A DNA stretch of 64,000 bases from Kribbella sindirgiensis (GTDB taxonomy: Bacteria > Actinomycetota > Actinomycetes > Propionibacteriales > Kribbellaceae): NCBI RefSeq assembly GCF_004331435.1, contig NZ_SJKA01000002.1, positions 62,001 to 126,000 on the forward strand, read 5' to 3'. Under the pieces are notes generated by a model that saw only the letters and a list, made by a program, of their open reading frames with translations, had not been told where the DNA came from and searched no databases. Positions 25,557 through 35,005 of the stretch are shown one piece after another; position 1 is the first letter of the stretch; each line of letters begins with the position of its first letter. The position numbers were made by a program, and so were the translations under genes.

Positions 25557-26825
25557 ATGAGCGAGCAGGGCTGGCCGGCGCCGCGGGTCGATGGAGCGGT
25601 GAACGGTACCGTCACGGTGCCCGGATCGAAGTCGATCAGCAACCGTGCGCTCATCCTCGCCGCGATCTCGGACGGCCCGTCGCACCTGACCGGCCTGCTC
25701 GAGGCCCGCGACACCTCGTTGATGCGATCCGCCCTCGTCTCGCTGGGCGTAGGAATCACCGACAGCGGTACGACGGTCACCGTCACCCCGGGCTCGCTCA
25801 AGGGACCGGCGAACGTCGACTGCGGTCTGGCCGGCACCGTGATGCGGTTCGTCCCACCGGTGGCCGCGCTGGCCGACGGCGTGGTCGCGTTCGACGGCGA
25901 CGAGTACGCGCGGGAGCGGCCGATGGGCGTCATCCTGGGCGCTCTGCGAACCCTCGGCGTACAGATCGACGACGGCGGGACCGGCCGGATGCCGTACTCC
26001 GTGTCCGGCACGGGCTCGGTGCGCGGCGGCAAGGTGACGCTGGACGCGTCCGGGTCGAGCCAGTTCGTGTCCGCGCTACTGCTGGCCGGCGCGCGGTACG
26101 ACGAGGGCGTCGACATCCGGCACGACGGGAAGCCGGTGCCGTCGCAGCCGCACCTGGACATGTCGGTGGCGATGCTGCGGGAACGCGGCGTCACGGTCGA
26201 CGACGCGGAACCGAACCGCTGGGTCGTTGCTCCTGGCCCCATTCGGGCGCTGGACACCGCGATCGAGCCCGACCTGTCGAACGCGGCGCCGTTCCTGGCC
26301 GCGGCCGTCATCACCGGCGGCTCCGTCACCGTCACCGGATGGCCCGCGGAGACCACGCAACCCGGTGGCCAGCTGCCGGAGATCTTCACGCGCTTCGGCG
26401 CCGACGTGACGCTCGGCACCGACGGTCTGACCGTTCGCGGCTCCGGACGGGTGCAGGGCTGCGACCTCGACCTGAGCGAGGTCGGCGAGCTGACGCCGGT
26501 GATCGCCGCGGTGGCAGCGTTCGCCGACGGACCGTCGTACCTGCGCGGGATCGCGCACCTGCGCAACCACGAGACCGACCGGCTGGCGGCGCTCGAGACC
26601 GAGTTCAACGCGCTCGGCGGGGACGTCACGCAGCTCGACGACGGACTGGCGATCCGGCCGAAGTCCTTGCAGGGCGGGCTCTTCCACACCTACAACGACC
26701 ACCGGATGGCGCACGCCGCCGCCGTCCTCGGCCTGCTCGTCGACGACCTGCGGATCGAGAACATCGGCACCACGGCGAAGACCTTGCCCGCGTTCCCCGA
26801 GATGTGGTCTGGGCTCGCCGGCTGA
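25557..26825 (+). CDS. aroA: EPSP synthase (3-phosphoshikimate 1-carboxyvinyltransferase)
   Basis: Protein of 422 residues, sixth step of the shikimate pathway. It shows the N-terminal [16 protein letters not shown], the [11 protein letters not shown] segment in the usual LGNAGTAxR place, [14 protein letters not shown], and the C-terminal [11 protein letters not shown] and [15 protein letters not shown]. The glycine stretch is atypical (GLAGTVMRF), as in other actinobacteria. Its TGA overlaps the rsgA ATG by one base. Confidence 0.95.
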   Translation: MSEQGWPAPRVDGAVNGTVTVPGSKSISNRALILAAISDGPSHLTGLLEARDTSLMRSALVSLGVGITDSGTTVTVTPGSLKGPANVDCGLAGTVMRFVPPVAALADGVVAFDGDEYARERPMGVILGALRTLGVQIDDGGTGRMPYSVSGTGSVRGGKVTLDASGSSQFVSALLLAGARYDEGVDIRHDGKPVPSQPHLDMSVAMLRERGVTVDDAEPNRWVVAPGPIRALDTAIEPDLSNAAPFLAAAVITGGSVTVTGWPAETTQPGGQLPEIFTRFGADVTLGTDGLTVRGSGRVQGCDLDLSEVGELTPVIAAVAAFADGPSYLRGIAHLRNHETDRLAALETEFNALGGDVTQLDDGLAIRPKSLQGGLFHTYNDHRMAHAAAVLGLLVDDLRIENIGTTAKTLPAFPEMWSGLAG

Positions 26826-27835
26826 TGTCGCGGTACGACGAGGAGGCCAAGTACGACCGTCCGAAGCGCCGGACCCGGCCACGGACCAAGGACCGCCCCT
26901 CGTACGACAGCGCCGCGATCGGGTTCGTGTTCACCCGCGACCGCGGGCGCTACGCCTGCTGGGTCGACGACACGGACGGCGGCCGCGAGGTGACCGCGAT
27001 GAAGGCCCGGCAGCTCGGCCGCACCGGCGTGATCGTCGGCGACCGGGTGAAGCTCGACGGCAACGCGAGCGGCGACGAGGGCTCGCTGGCCCGCATCGTC
27101 GAGGTTCTCCCCCGGACGACGCTGCTCCGCCGCTCGGCCGATGACGACGACCCGGTCGAGCGGCCCCTGGTCGCGAACGCGGACCAGCTCGTCATCGTCG
27201 TCGCGGTCGCGAACCCGGAGCCCCGTACCGGGTTGATCGACCGCTTCCTGGTCGCGGCGTACGACGCCGGGATGCGGCCGCTGCTCTGCCTGACGAAGAC
27301 CGACCTTGCCGACCCGGACCCGCTGCTCTCGATCTACCGCCCGCTCGGCGTCGAATCGGTGGCAACCCACCAGAACGGCGACCTGAGCAAGCTCCGTGAG
27401 CAGCTCGACGACCGGACGAGCGTTCTGGTCGGCCACTCGGGTGTCGGCAAGTCCACGCTGGTCAACGGCCTGATCCCGGGCGCGGACCGGGCGATCGGCG
27501 TCGTCAACGAGGTGACCGGCCGCGGTCGCCATACGTCGACGAACACCCTGGTCCTGCGCCTGCCCGAGGGCGGCTGGATCATCGACACCCCCGGTATCCG
27601 CTCCTTCGGCCTGGCCCACGTCGATCCGGAACAGCTGATCCACGCCTTCCCGGATCTCGCCGAGATCGCCGAAACCTGTCCCCGGGGCTGCACCCACACC
27701 GCCGACGCCCCGGACTGCGCGCTGGACGAGGCGGTGGCCGCCGGCCGCGCCGACGCCGCCCGCGTCGACTCCTTCCGCCGGCTACTGGCCTCCCGCGAAG
27801 GCCGGGAGCTGCGCGAGACCGAGGAACCTACTTAG
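26825..27835 (+). CDS. rsgA: Ribosome small subunit-dependent GTPase A
   Basis: Circularly permuted GTPase of 336 residues that checks 30S maturation. Order of motifs is G4 (CLTKTDL), G1 (GHSGVGKST) and G3 (DTPG). An OB-like N-terminal domain precedes them. The C-terminal zinc site is CPRGCTHTADAPDC. It is coupled to aroA by a one-base overlap. Its 3' end overlaps the converging DUF2231 gene by 8 bases. Confidence 0.95.
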   Translation: MSRYDEEAKYDRPKRRTRPRTKDRPSYDSAAIGFVFTRDRGRYACWVDDTDGGREVTAMKARQLGRTGVIVGDRVKLDGNASGDEGSLARIVEVLPRTTLLRRSADDDDPVERPLVANADQLVIVVAVANPEPRTGLIDRFLVAAYDAGMRPLLCLTKTDLADPDPLLSIYRPLGVESVATHQNGDLSKLREQLDDRTSVLVGHSGVGKSTLVNGLIPGADRAIGVVNEVTGRGRHTSTNTLVLRLPEGGWIIDTPGIRSFGLAHVDPEQLIHAFPDLAEIAETCPRGCTHTADAPDCALDEAVAAGRADAARVDSFRRLLASREGRELRETEEPT

Positions 27836-28304
27836 CCGGCAGCTGGCCGTCCCAGACCGCCTTCGCGCCCGCGTCGCCGGTGCGGATGGTCTGCCAGATG
27901 ACCAGTACGCCGATCACGACGACGGCGGCCTGGGTCAGCAACTCGAGCGGCCGGCTCTTCGTTGCCTTGTCACCCTTGATGCCGGCCAGCAGCAGGAAGG
28001 CGGCGACGGCAACGACCGCGAAGATCAGGCAGTACCAGAACAGCAGGTCGCCGCGCTTCGCGTGCAGCTCGACGGCCTTCGCCAGCGTCGGTACGGCGGC
28101 CACGAAAGCCTCGCCGCTCTCCTTCGCGACGTACGCGCAGACGAGTGTCCCGACGCCGAGGATCAGCGCCGGCCAGCGCAGCAGCCGCCGCCACCGCGGC
28201 ACCACGGCGAAGGCGATCAAGGTCAGCGCCGCCACGGGCAGCAGCACCACGGTCAGATGGATCACCAGCACGTGCAGCGGCAGGTCCCCGAAGCGCTCGA
28301 ACAT
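27828..28304 (-). CDS. DUF2231 membrane protein
   Basis: Protein of 158 residues with four predicted membrane segments (LHVLVIHLTVVLLPVAALTL, the stretch after RRLLRW, LLFWYCLIFAVVAVAAFLLL, AAVVVIGVLVIWQTI). An HLTVVLLPVA motif with the conserved His is typical of DUF2231. Function unknown. ATG 28304 is chosen because the longer frame lacks membrane or family features. It is convergent to rsgA and divergent from hisN. Confidence 0.82.
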   Translation of the reverse strand: MFERFGDLPLHVLVIHLTVVLLPVAALTLIAFAVVPRWRRLLRWPALILGVGTLVCAYVAKESGEAFVAAVPTLAKAVELHAKRGDLLFWYCLIFAVVAVAAFLLLAGIKGDKATKSRPLELLTQAAVVVIGVLVIWQTIRTGDAGAKAVWDGQLPAK

Positions 28305-28451
28305 GGACAGCCTCCATGGCAGTCGTGTGACGTGATCAGACACTAATGGCACGTTCAACGACTGCCTTTGGTTCAATCCGGACCGCAATCGATCTGCAAC
28401 TGATCCCGGACACCCGGTCCGCTCAGGAGCGGTTCAGGCTAGCCTTCCGGC

Positions 28452-29231
28452 ATGCCTTCGCACACGGATGACCTGCGGCTCGCCCACATCCTGGCCGATG
28501 ACGCGGACTCGACCACGATGGACCGCTACAAGGCGCTCGACCTGCACGTGGCCACGAAGCCCGACCTCACCCCGGTGAGCGAGTCGGACAAGAAGGTCGA
28601 GGACGTGATGCGCAAGACGCTCGCCCGGGCCCGTCCCCGGGACGCGTTCGTGGGCGAGGAGGACGGCACCACCGGCTGGGGCGTCCGGCGCTGGGTGGTC
28701 GACCCGATCGACGGCACCAAGAACTACATCCGCGGCGTCCCGGTCTGGGCCACGCTGATCAGCCTGATGATCGAGGACCAGGTCGTCGTCGGCGTGGTCT
28801 CCGCCCCCGCCCTCGGGAAGCGCTGGTGGGCGTCGTACGGCGACGGCGCCTGGACCGGCCGCGCGCTGCACTCCTCGCAGCCGTGCCGGGTCAGCGACGT
28901 GAGCAAGATCGAGGACGCGTCGCTGTCGTACGCCTCGCTCAAGGGCTGGGAGAAGATCGGCAAGAAGAACCAGTGGGCGGATCTGATGGACTCGGTCTGG
29001 CGGACCCGTGCGTACGGCGACTTCTGGTCGTACATGCTGGTCGCGGAGGGCGCGGTCGACATCGCCGCCGAGCCCGAGCTCAACCTGTACGACATGGCCG
29101 CGCTGGCGATCATCGTCGACGAGGCGGGCGGCACGTTCACCTCCGTCGAAGGCGCCCCCGGCCCCAACGGCCCGAACGCCGTCGCCACCAACGGCCGCCT
29201 GCACGACGAAGTCCTCAAACGTCTCGAGTAG
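28452..29231 (+). CDS. hisN: Histidinol-phosphatase, IMPase family
   Basis: Protein of 259 residues. Metal-binding motifs are GEEDG (near 72), WVVDPIDGTKNYIRG and the late LNLYDMAALAIIVDEAGG. This is the inositol-monophosphatase-like histidinol-phosphatase of actinobacteria, which removes phosphate from L-histidinol phosphate. An inositol monophosphatase role cannot be excluded. Its place after aroA-rsgA is typical of the group. Confidence 0.9.
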   Translation: MPSHTDDLRLAHILADDADSTTMDRYKALDLHVATKPDLTPVSESDKKVEDVMRKTLARARPRDAFVGEEDGTTGWGVRRWVVDPIDGTKNYIRGVPVWATLISLMIEDQVVVGVVSAPALGKRWWASYGDGAWTGRALHSSQPCRVSDVSKIEDASLSYASLKGWEKIGKKNQWADLMDSVWRTRAYGDFWSYMLVAEGAVDIAAEPELNLYDMAALAIIVDEAGGTFTSVEGAPGPNGPNAVATNGRLHDEVLKRLE

Positions 29232-29262
29232 CCGGGTTTCGCGACCACGTATGGTGGCCGGT

Positions 29263-30546
29263 ATGCCCTTGACGTACCCCATCGCGGAGCAGACGCTCGA
29301 CAACGGCCTCCGGGTCGTCGTGAGCTCGGATCGCGCCGTCCCGATCGTCGCCGTCAACCTCTGGTACGACGTCGGGTCGCGCCACGAACCACCGGGCCTG
29401 ACCGGGTTCGCGCACCTCTTCGAGCACCTGATGTTCCAGGGGTCGCGCAACGTCGCGTCCGGTCAGCACTTCAGTCTGCTGGAGACCGCCGGCGCCAGCC
29501 TGAACGCGAGCACCTTCTTCGATCGCACCAACTACTTCGAGTCGCTGCCCAGCGGCGGTCTCGACCTCGCGCTCTGGCTCGAGGCGGATCGGATGGGCTA
29601 CCTGCTCGACGCGGTCAACCAGGAGAACCTGGTCAACCAGCGTGACGTGGTCAAGGAGGAGAAGCGGCAGTCGTACGACAACCGTCCGTACGGCGACTCC
29701 TACGAGCGGCTCGTCCGGCTCGCGTTCCCCGAGGGCCACCCGTACGCGCATATGACGATCGGCTCGATGGCCGACCTGGACGCCGCCTCCGTGGAGGACG
29801 TCCACGCCTTCTTCCGGAAGTACTACGGGCCGAACAACGCCGTCCTGACGATCGTCGGCGACGTGTCGGAGGAGGACGCGTTCGACGCCGCCAAGCGGTA
29901 CTTCGGCCACCTGCCCGCGATTCCCACGCCGCCGCCGGCGCCGGACGGGACGATCGGCCCGATGACCGACGTACGGCGTGACGACGTGGAGTCCGACGTA
30001 CCGTCCGACCTGATCACGATGATGTTCCGGCTGCCGGTCGACGGGACGCCGGAGCTCGACGCGGCCGGGCTCGCGCTCGACGTCCTCGCCGCGGGGCAGA
30101 GCGGCCGGTTGAACCGGCGGCTGGTCCGCGACGAGCAGATCGCGCAGTCGGTGTCCGGTGGCGCGCTGCCACTGATCGGCGGAGTGTCGTTCGGGACGCT
30201 GACCGGGATCGCGTCGGACGGGATCGACCTGCAGAAGGTCGAGGACGCGCTGCTCGAGGAGATCGAGAAGCTGGCCGCGGACGGTGTCACCGCAGACGAG
30301 CTGGCCACGGTGCAGGCGCAGGCCGAGCGGGACTGGCTCGAGCAGCTGGCGACCTGTGCGGGTCGTGCCGACGAGATCTCGCACCACGCGTTGCTGTTCG
30401 GCGATGCGAACCGGATCAACACGCGCATCGACCAGGTGCAGGCGGTGACCGTCGAACAGGTCCAGGCGGCCGCGCGGAAATGGATCCGCGCCGAGGGGCG
30501 TGTGCAGGTCACGTACCGCCGTACCGAGTCGGAGGAGCAGGAATGA
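29263..30546 (+). CDS. M16-family zinc peptidase, active subunit
   Basis: Protein of 427 residues with the inverted zinc motif H51-x-x-E54-H55 in FAHLFEHLMFQG and the downstream Glu region VKEEKRQSYDN. Two M16 half-domains are visible. No signal peptide, so it is cytosolic. Together with the next gene it forms the heterodimeric type, with one active and one inactive chain, that degrades peptides. ATG 29251 is an alternative start. Its TGA overlaps the ATG of the next gene. Confidence 0.9.
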   Translation: MPLTYPIAEQTLDNGLRVVVSSDRAVPIVAVNLWYDVGSRHEPPGLTGFAHLFEHLMFQGSRNVASGQHFSLLETAGASLNASTFFDRTNYFESLPSGGLDLALWLEADRMGYLLDAVNQENLVNQRDVVKEEKRQSYDNRPYGDSYERLVRLAFPEGHPYAHMTIGSMADLDAASVEDVHAFFRKYYGPNNAVLTIVGDVSEEDAFDAAKRYFGHLPAIPTPPPAPDGTIGPMTDVRRDDVESDVPSDLITMMFRLPVDGTPELDAAGLALDVLAAGQSGRLNRRLVRDEQIAQSVSGGALPLIGGVSFGTLTGIASDGIDLQKVEDALLEEIEKLAADGVTADELATVQAQAERDWLEQLATCAGRADEISHHALLFGDANRINTRIDQVQAVTVEQVQAAARKWIRAEGRVQVTYRRTESEEQE

Positions 30547-31892
30547 ACCAGGTTCTGACGACCCCGCCGGCTGTCGGCGCGCCGCGTCCGTGGAAATTCC
30601 CGGAGGCGGTGACTACGCGGACCAGCGTGGGTGCACCGGTGCATGTTTTCGACCGTCCGGGACAGTACGTCGCCACCGTCCGGGTCACGATCGCGATGCC
30701 GCTGATCGCCGAACCGCGGGAGCTCGAAGGCGTCGCCACGATCATGTCGCGGACCCTCGACGAGGGCACCGAACTGCATTCGGCCAACGAGTTCGCCGCC
30801 GCACTGGAACGGCACGGAGCGGCGTACGGCGTGGATGTCAGCTCGGACGCTCTGCACGTGGAGATCTCGGTGCCGGTGTCGCACCTCGCGCCGGCGGTCA
30901 AGCTGCTGGCAGAGGCGATCACCCGGCCCGCGTTCAACCAGGCCGACGTCGGGCGGCACGTGACGATCCGGCTCGGCGAGATCAACCAGGAGCGGGCCAA
31001 CGCCGGGTACCGGGCGCGGGAAGCGTTCTCGGCGCACCTGTTCGACCCGTCGACGCGGCGGTCGCGGCCGACCGCGGGCCGGCCGGACACGATCCGTCCG
31101 CTGACCCATACCGAGGTCGCCGAGTTCTACCGGAACAACATCGGCCCCGAGCGGGCCGAGATCCTCTTCGCCGGTGACGCGACCGGCGTCGATGTCGCCG
31201 GCATCATCGACGCGGCGTTCAGTGGCTGGACGTCGTCCGCCGGTACGGCGCTGGAGACGCCGGAGCCGATCTACCTGCTGGGCAACCGGGTCGTGCTGGT
31301 CGATCGGCCGGGCTCGGTGCAGAGCCAGCTGCTGATCGGGTGCGCCGGTCCGGACCGGCGGGACCCGTCGTGGGGTGCGGCCGCGGTCGCGAACCACGTC
31401 GTCGGCGGAACGATCACCTCCCGGGTCGACACCGTGCTGCGCGAGGAGAAGGGGTACACGTACGGGACGCGGACCAGCTTCGCGGCTCCCCGCAAGGGCG
31501 GGACCTTCAGCCTCGGCGGCGCCGTACGGACCGAGGTCACCGGCGCCGCGATCGGGGACGCGCTCCGGATCCTGCGGGAGGCCCGCGACGGGCTCACCGA
31601 GCAGGAGGTGCAGGAGGCGAAGGACAGCCTGATCCGCACCGCGCCGCTGCGCTACGAGCAGGCCGACTCCGTGGCCCAGCAGGTCGGCAGCAACATCGCG
31701 AACGGCGTACCGATCGACTTCGCCGACACGTACCTGACCACCATCGCCGCCACCACGGCCGCCGAGGCGACCGAGGCCTACCGCAAGTACGTCGGCACCG
31801 ACGGGCTGCTCGTGGTCGTGGTCGGGGAAGCCAAGGACGTCCGTCCTCAGCTCACGTCCCTCGACCTCGGCGACCTGATCGAGGTCAGCTGA
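30543..31892 (+). CDS. M16-family peptidase, inactive partner subunit
   Basis: Protein of 449 residues, related to the upstream gene, but the HxxEH place reads RTLDEGTELHSAN, so the zinc site is missing. The C-terminal half keeps the VSGGTITSRVDTVLREEKGY-like region (here VVGGTITSRVDTVLREEKGY) used to hold substrate. Expected to pair with the active subunit. Start ATG 30543 forms an ATGA overlap with the upstream stop. Five bases after its stop a 165-bp palindromic element begins. Confidence 0.9.
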   Translation: MNQVLTTPPAVGAPRPWKFPEAVTTRTSVGAPVHVFDRPGQYVATVRVTIAMPLIAEPRELEGVATIMSRTLDEGTELHSANEFAAALERHGAAYGVDVSSDALHVEISVPVSHLAPAVKLLAEAITRPAFNQADVGRHVTIRLGEINQERANAGYRAREAFSAHLFDPSTRRSRPTAGRPDTIRPLTHTEVAEFYRNNIGPERAEILFAGDATGVDVAGIIDAAFSGWTSSAGTALETPEPIYLLGNRVVLVDRPGSVQSQLLIGCAGPDRRDPSWGAAAVANHVVGGTITSRVDTVLREEKGYTYGTRTSFAAPRKGGTFSLGGAVRTEVTGAAIGDALRILREARDGLTEQEVQEAKDSLIRTAPLRYEQADSVAQQVGSNIANGVPIDFADTYLTTIAATTAAEATEAYRKYVGTDGLLVVVVGEAKDVRPQLTSLDLGDLIEVS

Positions 31893-31897
31893 GCTCC

Positions 31898-32062
31898 AGG
31901 TCCTGTCTGGTGGTCCAGCGCCGTAGCGAGGAGGTGCTCGGTGCGGTAGCTCGGCGTGCGGGGGCGAAGGTCTCGATGCGGAGCATCGTGGCCTTTGCAC
32001 CCGTGCGGCGAGGTGCCGTGCCGAGTGCCCCGCAGTAGGCGATGGATCACCAGACAGGACCT
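31898..32062. mobile_element. 165-bp palindromic MITE-like element
   Basis: The ends are perfect 15-bp inverted repeats: AGGTCCTGTCTGGTG (31898-31912) and CACCAGACAGGACCT (32048-32062); the match continues to about 25 bp with two mismatches. The rest is also imperfectly self-complementary, with CTCGGTGCGG facing its counterpart and GATGCGGAGCATC at the centre. No open frame belongs to it. No target-site duplication is clear. A non-autonomous transposon or a large structured RNA are both possible. Confidence 0.7.
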
Positions 32063-32064
32063 AA

Positions 32065-32098
32065 GTCCTCTGCCCCGGGAACGGCCGGGGCAGAGGAC
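32065..32098. terminator. Terminator hairpin between converging genes
   Basis: GTCCTCTGCCCCG (32065-32077) and CGGGGCAGAGGAC (32086-32098) form a perfect 13-bp stem with an 8-base loop. It lies 3 bp after the palindromic element and 9 bp before the end of the CBS gene, serving both transcripts. Confidence 0.85.
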
Positions 32099-32106
32099 CC
32101 ACCCGG

Positions 32107-32532
32107 TCAGCTGCTGATGTAGTTGGAGAGCTGCTGGGTTTCGAACTCGAGTTCGCCGATCCGGGACTTGACCACGTCACCGATGCTGACCAGGCCGGCA
32201 AGGTTGCCGTCGACAACGACCGGGACGTGCCGGATCCGGCGGTCGGTCATCAGCCGCATGAGGTTGTCGATCAGGTCGTCCGGGGTGCAGGTGTGCACCT
32301 CCGAGGTCATGATCGCGCTGACCCGGACCTGGCCCGCGTCCGGCGTACCGTTCCAGAGCCGGACGATGTCGCGCTCGGAGACGATGCCGTCCACCGACGC
32401 TCCGTCCGCGCTGACCACGACCGCACCGATGTTGCGTTCGGCCAGCAGCGTGAGCAGTTCGGTGACAGTGGCTTCTGGGGAGATGGTGACGACCTGGTTG
32501 CCCTTACCGCGCAGTACGTCATTGATCTTCAC
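32107..32532 (-). CDS. CBS-domain pair protein
   Basis: Protein of 141 residues made of two CBS domains and little else (VTELLTLLAERNIGAVVVSA; DNLMRLMTDRRIRHVPVVVD). CBS pairs bind adenosyl nucleotides and sense energy state. GTG 32532 follows AGGAGG at good distance. The 287 bp upstream of it, to the response regulator, hold only small hairpins such as GATCGG/CCGATC near 32748-32766. Confidence 0.87.
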   Translation of the reverse strand: MKINDVLRGKGNQVVTISPEATVTELLTLLAERNIGAVVVSADGASVDGIVSERDIVRLWNGTPDAGQVRVSAIMTSEVHTCTPDDLIDNLMRLMTDRRIRHVPVVVDGNLAGLVSIGDVVKSRIGELEFETQQLSNYISS

Positions 32533-32819
32533 GGAGCCTCCTGCAAGTTCGAAGGACCAATACCCCAAGGTACCGGCATTCCCCCGGTCACCCCCAGTGA
32601 CAACGACGGACAACCGTCGGCCCCGCGGCCGCACGCCGGCGGCGTTTAGCTGTTTGAACGCTCAAGTTGGCGCTCGGGGGTGGTTCTCCGGCCGTTCGCT
32701 ACTTAGGGTGATCGCAGAGCGTGTGCGCGGAGGGGTGCACACGGTCGATCGGGAGGGTACCGATCGTGGGGGCGGTGAAGAGGGGGGATCGCCCGCACGG
32801 TCGGCACCTCGCAGATTCC

Positions 32820-33467
32820 TCAGCGCTCGTCCTTCAGCAGGTCGATCGCGGCCTGGCGGTCCTTGACCCGGAGTTTGCGCAGGACGGACGAGATGTGCAC
32901 GCGGACCGTCGTCGGCGAGAGGAACAGACGCTGGGCGACCTCCTCGGTCGTGAGACCTTCACCGAGCAGCCCCATCACCTCCCACTCGCGGGACGTCAGC
33001 AGCGCCGCCTTCGTCCTCCGGACCGTGCGCCGGCGCCCCGGTTCCCGGAACTCGTCGAGGATGCGCGCGACCAGCGATCGCGGGATCGCCGCCTCCCCCG
33101 ACAGCACGCCGCGCAACGCCGCCGGCAACCGGCCCGGATCGGTGTCCTTCAGCAGGTAGCCGGACGCCCCCGCGCGGAGCGAGTCGAACAGGTCGTTGTC
33201 GTCGCGGGACACGGTGAGCATCACGATCGCGATCTCCGGCAGCAGCCGGGCGACCTCCGCGGCCGCCCGGATCCCGCCGCCGGGCATGTGGATGTCGAGC
33301 AGTACGACGTCCGGCCGGTGCTCCTCGGCGAACCGGACGGCCTGCGGCCCGTTGGCCGCCTCGGCGCAGACCTCGAACCCACCCGCCTCCAGCGCCTGCC
33401 GGATATGCGCTCGAAGCTGCGGGTGGTCGTCGGCGATCACCACCCGGCTCGGTTCCGCGTTCACCAC
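32820..33467 (-). CDS. NarL/LuxR-type response regulator
   Basis: Protein of 215 residues. The receiver has DDH near the start, phospho-acceptor Asp in VVLLDIHMPGGG, and Lys in YLLKDTD. The C-terminal LuxR HTH is LTSREWEVMGLLGEGLTTEE onwards. It overlaps the kinase gene by 7 bases (GTGGTGA), so kinase and regulator are made together. Targets are unknown. Confidence 0.92.
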   Translation of the reverse strand: MVNAEPSRVVIADDHPQLRAHIRQALEAGGFEVCAEAANGPQAVRFAEEHRPDVVLLDIHMPGGGIRAAAEVARLLPEIAIVMLTVSRDDNDLFDSLRAGASGYLLKDTDPGRLPAALRGVLSGEAAIPRSLVARILDEFREPGRRRTVRRTKAALLTSREWEVMGLLGEGLTTEEVAQRLFLSPTTVRVHISSVLRKLRVKDRQAAIDLLKDER

Positions 33468-34810
33468 CTGACCACCACCGTCGTCCCCTCGTCCGGTCGC
33501 GAGGCCAGGTCGAAGGTCCCGGGCAGCGCCTCCGCACGCTCCCGCATACTGATCAACCCGAAGCCTGTCCGCGATCCCCCCGGGTCGAACCCGGCCCCGT
33601 CGTCGGAGATCCGCAGCCTGCTGTCCTCGCCGTCACGACCCAACTCGACCCTGACCCGATCCACCTTGCCATGCCGGACCGCGTTCAGGACGCCTTCCCG
33701 GGCGATTCGGACCAGGGAGTGGCGCTGCGCGCGGTCGACCACGATCGACTCGTCGAGTTCGAGATCCAGCGTCACGCCGTACCGCTGGGCCAACTCCTCG
33801 ACCGCCCGGTGCAGCACGAGACCGAGGGGTTCGTCGTCCGACCGGCCGAGGGCCTCCAGCATCTGCCGCGCCTCGTCGAGGGCACGGTCGCTGGCACCCA
33901 GGATCCGGTCGACGCGCGGACGATCGTCGAAGGCCGAGAGCTCGGAGCGGATGTAGCCCAGCTCCTGCAGTACGCCGTCGTGCATCTCGCGGGCGAGCCG
34001 TCGCCGGTCCTCGGCCACCGCTGCCTCCGCCAGCAGCGCCCAGTGCCGGCTGATCTCACGGCCCGCTGCGACGAGCAGCAGCAGGTACGACCCGGTGCGC
34101 AGCACGCTGCCGGAGTACAGCCAGTCCTCGCGCGCCGGAGGAAACACCAGGTAGTTCAGCCGCGCGAACGCACCCACCGCGCAGGCGGGGCCGAGCCAGC
34201 GCAGCAGTACGTCGTCCCGGCTGCGGGCCTGCAGCGTGAAACCGACCGCGGCCACAGCGAAGCAGGTAAGCGTCACGAGCTGCGGCAGCAGGGGCGCGTT
34301 CGTGGTGGAGAACTCCGGCAGCGAATCCTTCCGCCAGTACATGACCGCGCTGATCACGAACACCACCGCGACGACCGGCGCCAGTGCCCAGTGCCGCCAG
34401 CCGCGCCGGCGTGCCTGGCGGTCCGGGACGAGGGCCGAGGCGGCGATCAGCAGCGTCCCGACGATCCGCAGCGCCGGCGGCAGCCAGTTGCCGAACTCGC
34501 CCACCGGCTCGTTCTTCGCGAGCGTCACGCTCAGCACCGCGTTCGCCGTACCGAGAACCGCCAGTCCCTGTAACAGGAGAAGGTCCTGCCAGGTGTTGGT
34601 ACGCCGGAAACGCCCGTAGACGAGGTACGCGAGCAGGAGCGCGACACAGCCGTTGACGGTCTCGAGCACCAGGACCGCCTCCGGGCTCTGGTACCCGAAC
34701 TCGCGCTCCCACCGCCCCACCGCGACAGCCGCCGCAGCCAACCCGGCAACGAGCAACGCCAACGTCACGCTTCCCCGTGCCGCCCAAAATCCCCTCAGAC
34801 GCCCCCTCAC
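33461..34810 (-). CDS. NarL-family sensor histidine kinase
   Basis: About 449 residues. The N-terminal half is a row of membrane spans with no large outside loop. The dimerisation helix carries the phospho-His in LAREMHDGVLQELGYIRSEL. The ATPase domain ends DDGAGFDPGGSRTGFGLISM followed by RERAEALPG. The start is uncertain: GTG 34810 is chosen as the last good start before the first span; GTG 34840 is possible. Without an outside domain it probably senses a membrane or intramembrane signal. Confidence 0.87.
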   Translation of the reverse strand: MRGRLRGFWAARGSVTLALLVAGLAAAAVAVGRWEREFGYQSPEAVLVLETVNGCVALLLAYLVYGRFRRTNTWQDLLLLQGLAVLGTANAVLSVTLAKNEPVGEFGNWLPPALRIVGTLLIAASALVPDRQARRRGWRHWALAPVVAVVFVISAVMYWRKDSLPEFSTTNAPLLPQLVTLTCFAVAAVGFTLQARSRDDVLLRWLGPACAVGAFARLNYLVFPPAREDWLYSGSVLRTGSYLLLLVAAGREISRHWALLAEAAVAEDRRRLAREMHDGVLQELGYIRSELSAFDDRPRVDRILGASDRALDEARQMLEALGRSDDEPLGLVLHRAVEELAQRYGVTLDLELDESIVVDRAQRHSLVRIAREGVLNAVRHGKVDRVRVELGRDGEDSRLRISDDGAGFDPGGSRTGFGLISMRERAEALPGTFDLASRPDEGTTVVVRW

Positions 34811-35005
34811 AACTACCGACCGTACGCCGATCCCCCACACACAGAAAACACTCCGCCCGCCCACCGAACGCCGCACCAAGCTGCGGAAGACGACGTGGGA
34901 GGTCGAGTTGAGTATGCGGTTGGCAGACAAGCCGGATATTCCCCCGCGGGAGACCCACGGGAGACCGTAGGATCTGCTGGTTCGTCGGGCGGTGAGGGGG
35001 ATGCG

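Noticed and set aside
29823..32000. A 725-codon minus-strand frame over the M16 genes
   Set aside because: Mirror frame of two solid peptidase genes; it also runs through the palindromic element.
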